Shown: piece by piece, positions 34,039-41,905 of the stretch | How positions within the stretch are numbered: position 1 is the stretch's first letter | Layout: every line of letters starts with the position of its first letter | The notes under the pieces: generated by a model | What the model was told of the DNA's origin: nothing | Database searches by the model: none | The model's input: the letters and a program-made list of their open reading frames with translations, nothing else | Translations under genes and position numbers: made by a program | NCBI GenBank assembly: GCA_017530275.1 | Contig: JAFXMP010000111.1 | Span: 1-55,177 of the forward strand | Direction: 5' to 3' | Source of the DNA: Clostridia bacterium | GTDB taxonomy: Bacteria; Bacillota_A; Clostridia; Christensenellales; Aristaeellaceae | DNA length: 55,177 nt

Positions 34039-34725
34039 ATGAAGAAAATCACCCGGCTGTCCTCCGTGGGCGGTCAGCTGATTCGGGACGCGCTGGGCGG
34101 CAAATGGATGCTGGCTTTTGTGATCGCCTGCGGCATGTATTACGCCCTGATGCTCGTTTCCAATTTGACCGGCGGGGCCGATATGATCCTGGGCTTGGTT
34201 TTGATCCTGGCCCAGGGCTTTGTCACCGCGGAAAGCATGATCCTGTACCAGCGCAAGGAAAGCCGGAATGCAAAACACCTGTCGGTTTTCTGTCTGATCG
34301 GCATGATCGTCCTGTTCTGCATTTTCCTGTTCCTGGGCGCGGTGGTGCTCACCCTGAACATGGAATACAGCGCCAAGACCGAGGAAATATTGCAGCTTTG
34401 GGCGGACGCTGAACTGTCCTCCGGCATGCCGTATATGATTGCCACCGTGGTGACTGTCGGCCTGGGCGGGCTGACGATGCTGTTTCTGTGGAAAGCCCTG
34501 GGCATGAGCGCCGCTTTGATGGACCATAAGGGAGCGCTCAAAAACTGGTTCCTGCCCGCCTCTGTTTCGCTTGCGCTGTACACAGCTATGAACCTGACCC
34601 TGACGATACTCCAGCCCGGCAATGCCCTGAGCATAGCCGCCGCCCTGGTATCCGTTATACGGGACGGTCTGCTTACCGTGCTGCTGGCCCAGACGGCCAT
34701 GCGGTGCCGGGCGATGCTGGGATAA
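34039..34725 (+). CDS. Hypothetical membrane protein, about 5-6 TM
   Basis: A 228-residue protein with hydrophobic segments near residues 24-45, 48-68, 80-108, 133-155, 171-192 and 196-215. I do not recognise a family. A basic N-terminus (MKKITRLSSVGGQLIRDALGGK) faces the cytoplasm by the positive-inside rule. It has its own ribosome site (AAGGAGC) 15 bp after galT and precedes the glycosyltransferase by 22 bp, so it likely shares their transcript. No catalytic motif was seen. Confidence 0.7.
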   Translation: MKKITRLSSVGGQLIRDALGGKWMLAFVIACGMYYALMLVSNLTGGADMILGLVLILAQGFVTAESMILYQRKESRNAKHLSVFCLIGMIVLFCIFLFLGAVVLTLNMEYSAKTEEILQLWADAELSSGMPYMIATVVTVGLGGLTMLFLWKALGMSAALMDHKGALKNWFLPASVSLALYTAMNLTLTILQPGNALSIAAALVSVIRDGLLTVLLAQTAMRCRAMLG

Positions 34726-34747
34726 CCGGTTTGAAGGGGCGACAGGC

Positions 34748-35971
34748 ATGGAAACGCATATTTTCATCTGCGGAGCGAAATCGATCGGCCAGTACGGCGG
34801 ATATGAAACGTTTGTGGATAAGCTGACGCAGTATCATCAGGACAGGAAAGAACTGCGCTATCATATCATGTGCAAGGCAAACGGTTCGGGCCATATGGAT
34901 GAAAGCCGGCTGAAAGGCGCGGAAAAGATCAACGAGCACGAATTCCTGTACCACAACGCCCACTGCGTCAAATTGAAGGTGCCCAATATCGGCCCAGCCG
35001 TGGCCATTTACTACGATTTCATCGCCTTGAATTATTGCATCCGCTACTGCCGGGAGCATGAGATCAAAAACCCCGTTTTCTATCTGCTCGCCTGCCGCAT
35101 CGGTCCGCTGATGCGCTCCATGAAAAAGCGGGTGCATGCCTTGGGCGGCGTGCTGTACGATAATCCGGACGGCCACGAGTGGCTGCGGTCCAAGTGGGCT
35201 CCGCCTATTCGGAAATACTGGAAGCTTTCTGAAAAATTGACCGTCAGGCACGCCGATCTGATGATTTGCGACAGCCAATATATCGAAAGCTATATCCGCA
35301 AGACCTATGCGTCCTTCCATCCCGAAACCGCTTATGTGGCTTATGGGGCGGAGACCGGATGCTCACCGCTTTCCGACAATGATCCCCGTTTCCAGGAATG
35401 GCTTTCCCAATGGCGCACACGGCCTTTTGATTATTATCTGGCGGTGGGGCGGTTCGTTCCGGAAAACAATTATGAAACCATCATCCGGGAATTCATGCGC
35501 AGCAGCACCCGCCGTTCCCTGGTCTTGATCATCGGCGAAAACAAGGGCCTGTTCACCAAACTGGAAGAAAAACTGAACTTTTCCCGCGACGTGCGCATTC
35601 GTTTCGCGGGTACAGTATATGACGAAGCGCTGCTGTACAAGATTCGGGAAAACGCTTATGCTTATCTTCATGGCCATGAGGTGGGAGGCACTAATCCCAG
35701 CCTGCTGGAAGGAATGGCCGCCACAAAGCTGAACCTGCTGTACGACGTGGTATTCAACCGGGAAGTGGGACAGGACGCCGCCCTCTACTGGGAAAAAGAA
35801 GAAGGCAGATTGTCCGCCCTGATCGACCAGGCGGACCGTATGCCGGCGGAAGAAATCGAAACGCTGGGCAGAAAAGCAAAAAGGCGGATCAGCGATGCCT
35901 ACCGCTGGCAGCTGATTGCCGATCAGTATGCGGATTTATGGCGGAACGCGGGGGAGAAAAAGAAAATTTGA
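34748..35971 (+). CDS. Glycosyltransferase, DUF1972/GT4 rhamnosyltransferase-like
   Basis: A 407-residue GT-B glycosyltransferase. The N-terminus, IFICGAKSIGQYGGYETFVDKL, matches the DUF1972 domain found in beta-1,4-rhamnosyltransferases of cell-surface polysaccharides. The C-terminal GT4 part carries YLAVGRFVPENNYETII and the EVGGTNPSLLEGMA nucleotide-sugar motif. It would transfer a sugar, possibly rhamnose, from a nucleotide donor onto a lipid-linked or polysaccharide acceptor at the inner membrane face. No other polysaccharide genes are nearby, so its product is unknown. It is followed by a small uncharacterised gene 37 bp downstream. Confidence 0.85.
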   Translation: METHIFICGAKSIGQYGGYETFVDKLTQYHQDRKELRYHIMCKANGSGHMDESRLKGAEKINEHEFLYHNAHCVKLKVPNIGPAVAIYYDFIALNYCIRYCREHEIKNPVFYLLACRIGPLMRSMKKRVHALGGVLYDNPDGHEWLRSKWAPPIRKYWKLSEKLTVRHADLMICDSQYIESYIRKTYASFHPETAYVAYGAETGCSPLSDNDPRFQEWLSQWRTRPFDYYLAVGRFVPENNYETIIREFMRSSTRRSLVLIIGENKGLFTKLEEKLNFSRDVRIRFAGTVYDEALLYKIRENAYAYLHGHEVGGTNPSLLEGMAATKLNLLYDVVFNREVGQDAALYWEKEEGRLSALIDQADRMPAEEIETLGRKAKRRISDAYRWQLIADQYADLWRNAGEKKKI

Positions 35972-36008
35972 GTGGCACGACGCGGAACGAAGCATGAGGA
36001 GGCGGACT

Positions 36009-36542
36009 ATGCTTGAAGATATCTTACTGCGACATTTTGCACAGTACCCTCAAATGGAAGCCCAGGACGCGGTGAAACTGATTTATCAGCAGGAATTTGG
36101 CCCGGAGCACATGATTAAGGACGCGGGAAAAAGCTTGTCCACGCTGAAAATGGAAATGGCCCAGCTGCAAGGCAGCCGGGCGCAGGAACCTTTATATGAA
36201 AGCATCGGCAACGGGCTGTGCAGGCTGAACCTGCGGCCCTGCCGGGAGCGCAGCATTCCGGCGGAGGACATCAACCGCCTGTTCGTGGAAACGGCTCAAA
36301 GCACGGAAGGGGACAAAAGAAGCTTCCGCCAGGGCATTCGCACCCTGCAAAAGCTGGCGGAGGAGGGGGAAACGCCCTTTGACGCCATAGAGTTGGATTT
36401 GTTTTTGGCCCGATATCCCGATTCCTGCCCGGCGCTGCATCACAGCCTCACCTACCGCATAGCTTATGCTCCCGCCTACCGCATCGTGGCCCAGAAAAAG
36501 CTGAAAGCCTACCTGGCTGGGCGGAGGAACGAAGCGGAATAA
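36009..36542 (+). CDS. Conserved protein of unknown function
   Basis: A 177-residue soluble protein starting MLEDILLRHFAQYPQMEAQDAVKLIYQQEFGPEHMI, a pattern I associate with an uncharacterised family in Bacillota; I cannot name a domain. It is predicted mostly helical, with a run of Arg/Lys in the C-terminal third (YAPAYRIVAQKKLKAYLAG). ATG 36009 follows GAGGAGG; an in-frame ATG at 35993 lies upstream of that ribosome site and is less likely. No signal peptide or membrane segment. It ends 6 bp before the 3' end of the convergent ornithine cyclodeaminase-like gene. Confidence 0.7.
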   Translation: MLEDILLRHFAQYPQMEAQDAVKLIYQQEFGPEHMIKDAGKSLSTLKMEMAQLQGSRAQEPLYESIGNGLCRLNLRPCRERSIPAEDINRLFVETAQSTEGDKRSFRQGIRTLQKLAEEGETPFDAIELDLFLARYPDSCPALHHSLTYRIAYAPAYRIVAQKKLKAYLAGRRNEAE

Positions 36543-36547
36543 TATGC

Positions 36548-37636
36548 CTATAAGCCCAAGCCGTTGGCGATATTGACAATAAAATCCTGGGCATTGGTGA
36601 CGATGCCGCGGGAAGTGAGACTGCCCCGGTCTGTCAGCTTATTCACCATAAATTCTGAAATATCGACGCAGTAGAAATACACCCTCCGCACCGTGCCGTC
36701 GGGCAGCACGCGGTAAGAAGGGGTCATATTCCCCACAGCGATGGAATGGAGCATGGTGGCCATACAGATCACGGTGGTGGCCTTTTTGACGTAGGCGCGC
36801 ATGGCGTCCTGGGCCCGGTACACATCGCCGTACACGCAGGGCAGAGGCCCGTCGTCCCGGATGGAGCCTGCCAGCACGTAGGGCACGCCGTATTGTTCAC
36901 AGCTATGGATGATGCCGTTATCAATGTGCTCCGCCTCCATAAAGCGTTGGATGGAGCCGTAGTAGCGGATCCGGTTCAGGGTGTCCAAATGATTGTAATG
37001 GCCGTTGGGCTGGTGTTTTTGGGTATAGATGTTCTGTCCCAGGGCCGTGCCCAGGTAAGCGCCTTCCAGGTCATGGGTAGCCAGGGCGTTGCCTGCCAGC
37101 ACAGCATGGGCGAAACCTCCCGCCACGATCCGGGAGAAAGCGTTCCGCGCGTCGTGGTCAAAGGAAAACGCCGGGCCCATCACCCACAGGATGTTTCCAT
37201 GATCGCGCTCATACCGCAGCAGATCGTACAGCTCGTCATAATCCCGGCTGAAGGAGCTTTCCCGGGTATGGCCCTGGCGGAAGGCGAAGGTTTCCCGCGT
37301 TTCGCAAGGCTCGTCAAAGCCCTGGGGATAAACGAAAATGCCTTCTTCGCAGTTTTCCGTCCGGCCGCAGATCACCAGGTCGCCCCGCTTCAGATTGCGG
37401 AATTCCCGCACCTGGATTTTTTCATCCTCGAATACCGGCACGCAGTCCATGCGGCTTTCCTCGGCCAGCAGCCATTGGCCGTTGACCTTGAAGTACTCCG
37501 GGAAAATGCTCATGGCGTGGTAACGCTCCGGCGCTACGCCATCCTTGGGCGCAGGCTCGATCCGGACGGATGGGGCGGAAAGAAAACGCTCGTTTTGAAA
37601 ATCCGGGGCAGTATACGGGTCCAGTGTAAAGGCCAT
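36548..37636 (-). CDS. Ornithine cyclodeaminase, archaeal type (TIGR00300-like)
   Basis: A 362-residue protein matching the LOR/SDH-related TIGR00300 family, archaeal-type ornithine cyclodeaminase, which uses NAD+ to convert ornithine to proline and ammonia. Diagnostic segments are AHAVLAGNALATHDLEGAYL, VPYVLAGSIRDDGPLPCVYG and VICMATMLHSIAVGNMTPSY. It differs from the classical mu-crystallin-like cyclodeaminase. Length fits a stand-alone enzyme without the arginine dihydrolase domain of cyanobacterial ArgZ/AgrE. ATG 37636 follows AAAGGAGGA. It is a single gene with an upstream inverted repeat. Function is inferred from family, and the family is rarer in Bacillota, so transfer is possible. 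Confidence 0.8.
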   Translation of the reverse strand: MAFTLDPYTAPDFQNERFLSAPSVRIEPAPKDGVAPERYHAMSIFPEYFKVNGQWLLAEESRMDCVPVFEDEKIQVREFRNLKRGDLVICGRTENCEEGIFVYPQGFDEPCETRETFAFRQGHTRESSFSRDYDELYDLLRYERDHGNILWVMGPAFSFDHDARNAFSRIVAGGFAHAVLAGNALATHDLEGAYLGTALGQNIYTQKHQPNGHYNHLDTLNRIRYYGSIQRFMEAEHIDNGIIHSCEQYGVPYVLAGSIRDDGPLPCVYGDVYRAQDAMRAYVKKATTVICMATMLHSIAVGNMTPSYRVLPDGTVRRVYFYCVDISEFMVNKLTDRGSLTSRGIVTNAQDFIVNIANGLGL

Positions 37637-37696
37637 AAAAAGTCCTCCTTTGGATAAAAGAAAGTCGCCGATCTAAAGAGCACTTTAAATCAGAAT

Positions 37697-37796
37697 GAGA
37701 GTTGAGAGTTAAGCGTTGAGAGTTGAGATGTATTTTGTTTTAAAATCGATAGGGACTCAGTTTGACCGACTATATAACTCTCAACTCTCAACTCTT
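37697..37796. repeat. GAGAGTTGAGA-type inverted repeat, copy B
   Basis: The left arm at 37697-37729 consists of GAGAGTTGAGAGTT units, and the right arm at 37776-37796 reads AACTCTCAACTCTCAACTC, inverted to it, around an AT-rich centre. It is related to copy A at 24034-24148. The whole 37637-37904 spacer contains this repeat and a terminator; I see no gene in it. Confidence 0.75.
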
Positions 37797-37844
37797 CTGT
37801 AACTTAAAGCGTCCAATACTGCCCTCAACGAAACAATTACTAAA

Positions 37845-37877
37845 CGAAAGGGCCGGTCGTTTTGGCCGGCCTTTTCG
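37845..37877. terminator. Terminator after the intact BMP permease operon
   Basis: CGAAAGGGCCGG pairs with CCGGCCTTTTCG (12 bp with one G-T pair, 9-nt loop), about 28 bp past the stop of the last permease gene. The base of the stem is T-rich on each exiting strand. Confidence 0.7.
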
Positions 37878-37904
37878 TTTGTGAACAGCGGCAGGTAACG
37901 TCCG

Positions 37905-38852
37905 TTACTTGCTCTTGATATAGGGCTTGCCGTTGGCGGAAGGCACGTGGGATTTGCCCACAAACAGGACCAGCACGATCACCGTGACTACGTAGGGGAT
38001 CATGGAAATCAGCTGCATGTCGATCCCCGAGGAGCCGCCCAGCACCACCTTGAGGCCGGAGCAGAAGCCGAACAGCAGGCAGCCCAGCAGCGCGCCCTGG
38101 GGACGGAACTTGCCGAAGATGACCGCCGCGATGGCGATGAAGCCCTGGCCCACGATGGAGATGGGGCGGAACTGGGTGGAAATGGTCATGGTAACGCAGG
38201 CGCCGCCCAGGCCCGCCAGGAAGCCGGAGAGGCATACGCAGGCAAAGCGCATGCCGATCACGTTGATGCCCAGGGTCTCGCAGGCCTGGGGATGTTCGCC
38301 GCAGGCGCGCAGGCGCAGGCCGAAGCGGGTCTTATAGAACACGAACCATACCACCAGCGCGGCGACGAACACAAGGTAGGTGGAGGCATAGGTGGCGAAC
38401 ACGTTGTCCATGAACCGGCCGAACACCGTGGTGGTGTCGAACAGGCCGGAGAACAGCTTGGGTATGGTCTGCACGCCCTGCTTGAGGGCGGGAGTGTCGG
38501 TGGAATTGAACAGCACCTTGGCGATCATGATCACGATGCCGGGGCCCAGCATGTTGATGGCCGTACCGGCAATGGTCTGATCCGCGCCCAATCTTACGGT
38601 GGCGATGGCGTGCAGCATGCCGAAGAACGCGCCCGCCAGGCCGCCGCACAAAAAGCCGATCCAGGGACTGCCGGTAAAGTAGGCCACCACCGTGCCGGTG
38701 AAAGCGCCGGCGGTCATCATGCCTTCAATACCGATGTTCACCACGCCTGATACTTCGGAGAAGCAGCTTCCCAAGCTGGCGTAAAGCAGAGGCGTCATGT
38801 ATACCAGGGTCGCGTACAGGATGATGCCGAAGCTGTTGATGAAGTCCGTCAT
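37905..38852 (-). CDS. BMP-type ABC transporter permease (YufQ-like), intact set
   Basis: A 315-residue BPD_transp_2 permease with about 8-9 membrane segments. VVNIGIEGMMTAGAFTGTVVAY and the late GFIAIAAVIFGKFRPQGALL are characteristic of the second permease of nucleoside importers. It overlaps the upstream permease gene by 4 bp and ends the ATPase-permease-permease operon. The usual BMP binding-protein gene is missing from the operon; a free-standing one lies at 27.1-28.1 kb. It forms a heterodimeric channel with the product of 38849-39961. Confidence 0.92.
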   Translation of the reverse strand: MTDFINSFGIILYATLVYMTPLLYASLGSCFSEVSGVVNIGIEGMMTAGAFTGTVVAYFTGSPWIGFLCGGLAGAFFGMLHAIATVRLGADQTIAGTAINMLGPGIVIMIAKVLFNSTDTPALKQGVQTIPKLFSGLFDTTTVFGRFMDNVFATYASTYLVFVAALVVWFVFYKTRFGLRLRACGEHPQACETLGINVIGMRFACVCLSGFLAGLGGACVTMTISTQFRPISIVGQGFIAIAAVIFGKFRPQGALLGCLLFGFCSGLKVVLGGSSGIDMQLISMIPYVVTVIVLVLFVGKSHVPSANGKPYIKSK

Positions 38853-39961
38853 TTGCCAGCCGCCTCCTTTCTGCCGCCAGCCGGGGCTTTGGGGGTTTTC
38901 TTCAGGTATTTCAGGTAACGGAAGATCACGGAAATGGCGATGAAGAAGACCACCGTGCCCACGATCACGCTGATCAGCTGGGTGGGCGCGCCCACCAGAT
39001 TCAGCTTGCTGCCGCCGTACACCAGCGCGCCGTAGAACAGGCCCGCGATGAACACGCCGAAGGGATTGGAGCAGCCGATCAGCGCCACCACGATGTCTGC
39101 GAAGCCGAAGCCCTCCTGGGAGGAGAAAATACTGATCCGCTGGCCCATGCCCATGAGCTGCAGGGCTCCGGCCAGGCCGCCCAGCGCGCCGGAAATGGCC
39201 AGCGCCGTCAGGATGGAGCCGCCCACGTTGATGCCGCCGTATTCCGCGGCGTAGCGGTTGGAGCCCACGGCCTTGAGCTCATAGCCTAAGGTGGTCTTTT
39301 CAATGATGAACCACACGATCAGCATCACCGCGATAGCCACCAGGATGCCCCAGTTGGCGGTGGGAGCCAGCCCGGTGGATTTGATGAATTCTTTGGAAAG
39401 CTTCATGCTGGCGTTTTCTGAAATATTCTTGGTGGCTTCCGCCGAGCCGGTATTGTGGATGGCGGGAATGCCCGCGATGAAGTTGGAAAGATAGAAGGCG
39501 ATCCAGTTGAACATGATCATGCTGAGCACTTCGTTGATGCCCCACTTGACCTTGAGGGCGGCAACGATGCTGCCCCACAGCGCGCCAGCGGCCATAGCGG
39601 CCAGGAAGCACAGGGGGATCAGCACGGGCTTGGGCAGATCGGGCAGCAGGATGCTCGTTACGCATGCGGCCATGGACCCTACCACGAACTGGCCTTCCGC
39701 GCCGATATTGAACACGCCGGTCTTAAAGGAGAAAGCCACGGAAAGGCCGGTGACGATGTAGGGAACGGAATAGACCACCACGTAGGAAAAGCCTTTTAGG
39801 CCGGTCACGCTGTCAATCAGCTTGCCGTAAGCCGCGCCTACGTCCAGACCCATGATTGCCAGGAAAACCGCGCCCACCACGAAGCCTAAAATAATAGACA
39901 ATAGGATGTGGATGAACTTGTTTTCCGACAGGAAATCCATCAGTCCTTTTTTTGTTTTCAT
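38849..39961 (-). CDS. BMP-type ABC transporter permease (YufP-like), intact set
   Basis: A 370-residue BPD_transp_2 permease, about 10 membrane segments. TGLSVAFSFKTGVFNIGAEGQFVVGSM and WGINEVLSMIMFNWIAFYLSN are typical of the first permease of YufOPQ-type nucleoside importers. The start codon overlaps the ATPase stop by 4 bp and its end overlaps the next permease by 4 bp, a fully coupled unit. The charged C-terminus (KKTPKAPAGGRKEAAGK) is cytoplasmic. Confidence 0.92.
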   Translation of the reverse strand: MKTKKGLMDFLSENKFIHILLSIILGFVVGAVFLAIMGLDVGAAYGKLIDSVTGLKGFSYVVVYSVPYIVTGLSVAFSFKTGVFNIGAEGQFVVGSMAACVTSILLPDLPKPVLIPLCFLAAMAAGALWGSIVAALKVKWGINEVLSMIMFNWIAFYLSNFIAGIPAIHNTGSAEATKNISENASMKLSKEFIKSTGLAPTANWGILVAIAVMLIVWFIIEKTTLGYELKAVGSNRYAAEYGGINVGGSILTALAISGALGGLAGALQLMGMGQRISIFSSQEGFGFADIVVALIGCSNPFGVFIAGLFYGALVYGGSKLNLVGAPTQLISVIVGTVVFFIAISVIFRYLKYLKKTPKAPAGGRKEAAGK

Positions 39962-41496
39962 GCCTTCTTACCTCCCGCCATCATGAGGCCCAGATCGTTT
40001 TCGTTGGCCTCGGCTCCCGGGATGGAGCTGACGATGCGGCCGTCGAAAATCACGTCGATCACGTCGGACAAGCTCATGATCTCATCCAACTCAAAGGATA
40101 CCAGCAGCACGGCCTTGCCCCGGTTGCGCTGCTCCACGATATATTTGTGAACATATTCGATGGCGCCTACGTCCAGGCCGCGGGTGGGGTTCACGGCGAT
40201 CAACAGGTCCTTGTCGTTCTGCACCTCCCGGGCGATGATCACCTTCTGCTGGTTGCCGCCGGAAAGGGTGCCCGCCGGGCGTTTTTCGCTGCTCTTGGGG
40301 CGGATATCGTAGCTGTCGATGGATTTTGTGGCATGGGTGAAGATGGGCTCCCGCTTGAGGATGTGAGATTTGGAAAAGGGCGCGGCTCGGAAGTTTTGCA
40401 GGATCAGGTTATCTTCGATGGAAAAATCCAGCACCAGGCCGTGCTTCTGCCGGTCGGCGGGAATGCTGGATACTCCGTGCAGGAAGCCGAAGCGGGGAGA
40501 TTTGTTATAAACGCTCACGCCATTCACCGTGGCGTCGCCGCCGGTGCCCTTGCGAAGGCCGGTAATGATCTCCACCAGCTCCGTCTGTCCGTTGCCGTCG
40601 ATGCCCGCGATGCCCACGATTTCGCCCGCGTGCACCTGCAGGTTCAGGCCCTTTAAGATTTCTACGCCCCGGTAGTCCACGCCGTGCAGGTCCTTTACGT
40701 CCAGCACCACCTTGCCGGGCTCCTGCTCCGGCTTATCCACCTTGAAGGTCACCTTGCGGCCCACCATCATGCTGGCCAGGTCGTTTTCATCCACGGTGTC
40801 CACATCCACGGTGCCGATGTATTTGCCCAGGCGGATGATGGTGCAGAAATCAGCGGATTCCTTGATTTCTTTCAGTTTGTGGGTGATCAGGATGATGGAT
40901 TTCCCGTCGGCGGTCAGGTTATGCATGATCTGGATCAGTTCCACGATCTCCTGAGGCGTCAGGGAGGAAGTGGGTTCGTCCAGGATCAGGATATCCGCGC
41001 CGCGGTACAAGGCTTTCAGAATTTCCACGCGCTGCTGCATGCCCACGGAAATATCCTCGATTTTGGCGTCCGGGTCAATGGACAGGCCGTAGCGTTCGGA
41101 AATCTCCACCACGTTTTTCCGCGCCGTGGGCATATCCAGGGAAATGCCCTTCTGCGGTTCGGTGCCCAGCACGATGTTTTCCGTCACCGTGAAGGGCTGC
41201 ACCAGCATAAAGTGCTGATGCACCATGCCGATGCCCGCCTCTATAGCGTCCTTGGGGTTGTTCATTTCAATTTTCTTGCCGTTGACCAGGATCTCGCCGG
41301 AGGTGGGCTTGAGCAGCCCGTACAGCTGGTTCATCAGCGTGGATTTGCCCGCGCCGTTTTCACCCAGGATCGCATGGATTTCCCCCTTGTGGACGGTCAG
41401 GTTGATGCCGTCGTTGGCCACAAAATCGCCGAATTTTTTCACGATATTGCGCATTTCGATGACGGGCGTCTTCATGTCCACATGTTCCTTCGACAA
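39958..41496 (-). CDS. BMP-type ABC transporter ATP-binding protein (YufO-like), intact
   Basis: A tandem-domain importer ATPase of 512 residues. Domain 1 has Walker A ILGENGAGKSTLMNQLYG, Q-loop MVHQHFML, signature ISVGMQQRVEI, Walker B ILILDEPTSSL and H-loop LITHKLKE. Domain 2 has the naturally Lys-lacking GIDGNGQTEL, signature LSGGNQQKVII and NPTRGLD, the normal state of this family. I chose TTG 41496, 8 bp after GGGAGG; ATG 41475 (seven codons later) is a fair alternative. It drives the two permeases downstream and is the functional contrast to the dead paralogue at 28405-29808. No binding-protein gene is in the operon. Confidence 0.9.
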   Translation of the reverse strand: MSKEHVDMKTPVIEMRNIVKKFGDFVANDGINLTVHKGEIHAILGENGAGKSTLMNQLYGLLKPTSGEILVNGKKIEMNNPKDAIEAGIGMVHQHFMLVQPFTVTENIVLGTEPQKGISLDMPTARKNVVEISERYGLSIDPDAKIEDISVGMQQRVEILKALYRGADILILDEPTSSLTPQEIVELIQIMHNLTADGKSIILITHKLKEIKESADFCTIIRLGKYIGTVDVDTVDENDLASMMVGRKVTFKVDKPEQEPGKVVLDVKDLHGVDYRGVEILKGLNLQVHAGEIVGIAGIDGNGQTELVEIITGLRKGTGGDATVNGVSVYNKSPRFGFLHGVSSIPADRQKHGLVLDFSIEDNLILQNFRAAPFSKSHILKREPIFTHATKSIDSYDIRPKSSEKRPAGTLSGGNQQKVIIAREVQNDKDLLIAVNPTRGLDVGAIEYVHKYIVEQRNRGKAVLLVSFELDEIMSLSDVIDVIFDGRIVSSIPGAEANENDLGLMMAGGKKA

Positions 41497-41608
41497 ATGA
41501 ATCGCCTCCCTGCATGATGTGATTGGCTGTGAATGGGCCGTGCAAGGAGGGAAACCATTCTGCTCCTCCCTGATCCCGGTGCGGCCCATGATCGTATGCT
41601 TTTCATCT

Positions 41609-41637
41609 ATTGTAGCATATCCGCCCGATTTTTGCCA
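41609..41637 (-). promoter_or_regulatory. Candidate promoter for the intact BMP permease operon
   Basis: On the minus strand: TGGCAA (41637-41632), a 17-bp spacer and TACAAT (41614-41609), about 110 bp upstream of the TTG start. The -35 is weak. The 41497-41905 spacer otherwise holds two hairpin repeats and no gene. Confidence 0.4.
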
Positions 41638-41695
41638 CTGTTTTTTCTGCCCGGCGCCAACAAAAAAGGCAGCCTTTGCAACCATTTAAACATTT

Positions 41696-41759
41696 CTGGG
41701 GGAACCGCTCTTTGCTGCCCAAAGAGCGGTTCCCCCAGTCCCCCTCCGAGAAAGGCTAT
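41696..41759 (-). repeat. Dispersed hairpin repeat, copy 4 (diverged, inverted)
   Basis: A perfect 19-bp stem with a 5-nt loop at 41696-41738; the arm is CTGGGGGAACCGCTCTTTG. On the minus strand it carries the family's left flank (41759-41739), which reads ATAGCCTTTCTCGG and then a G-run. Stem bases differ from copies 1-3, but every change is matched on the opposite arm. Confidence 0.8.
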
Positions 41760-41802
41760 TTTTGACTTTTGATGTAAAAACGTACTGCATTTGATATTCT
41801 TC

Positions 41803-41868
41803 ATGGCTTTCTTGGAAAGGAGTCTGGGGGAAACCATTTTTTGGCCTCCAAAGAATGGTTTCCCCCAG
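41803..41868 (+). repeat. Dispersed hairpin repeat, copy 2
   Basis: Left flank ATGGCTTTCTTGGAAAGG, then a 21-bp stem with one G-T mismatch and a CCT loop at 41824-41868. It lies 43 bp from copy 4 in the opposite orientation, upstream of the BMP operon and 37 bp beyond the xylanase 3' end. Confidence 0.85.
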
Positions 41869-41905
41869 TTATGTGAATAATTGCCAGCCTTTTTTGCTGC
41901 CGCCG

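Noticed and set aside
41497..41905. Small coding gene in the BMP-xylanase spacer
   Set aside because: The open frames here only translate the two hairpin repeats and lack ribosome sites.
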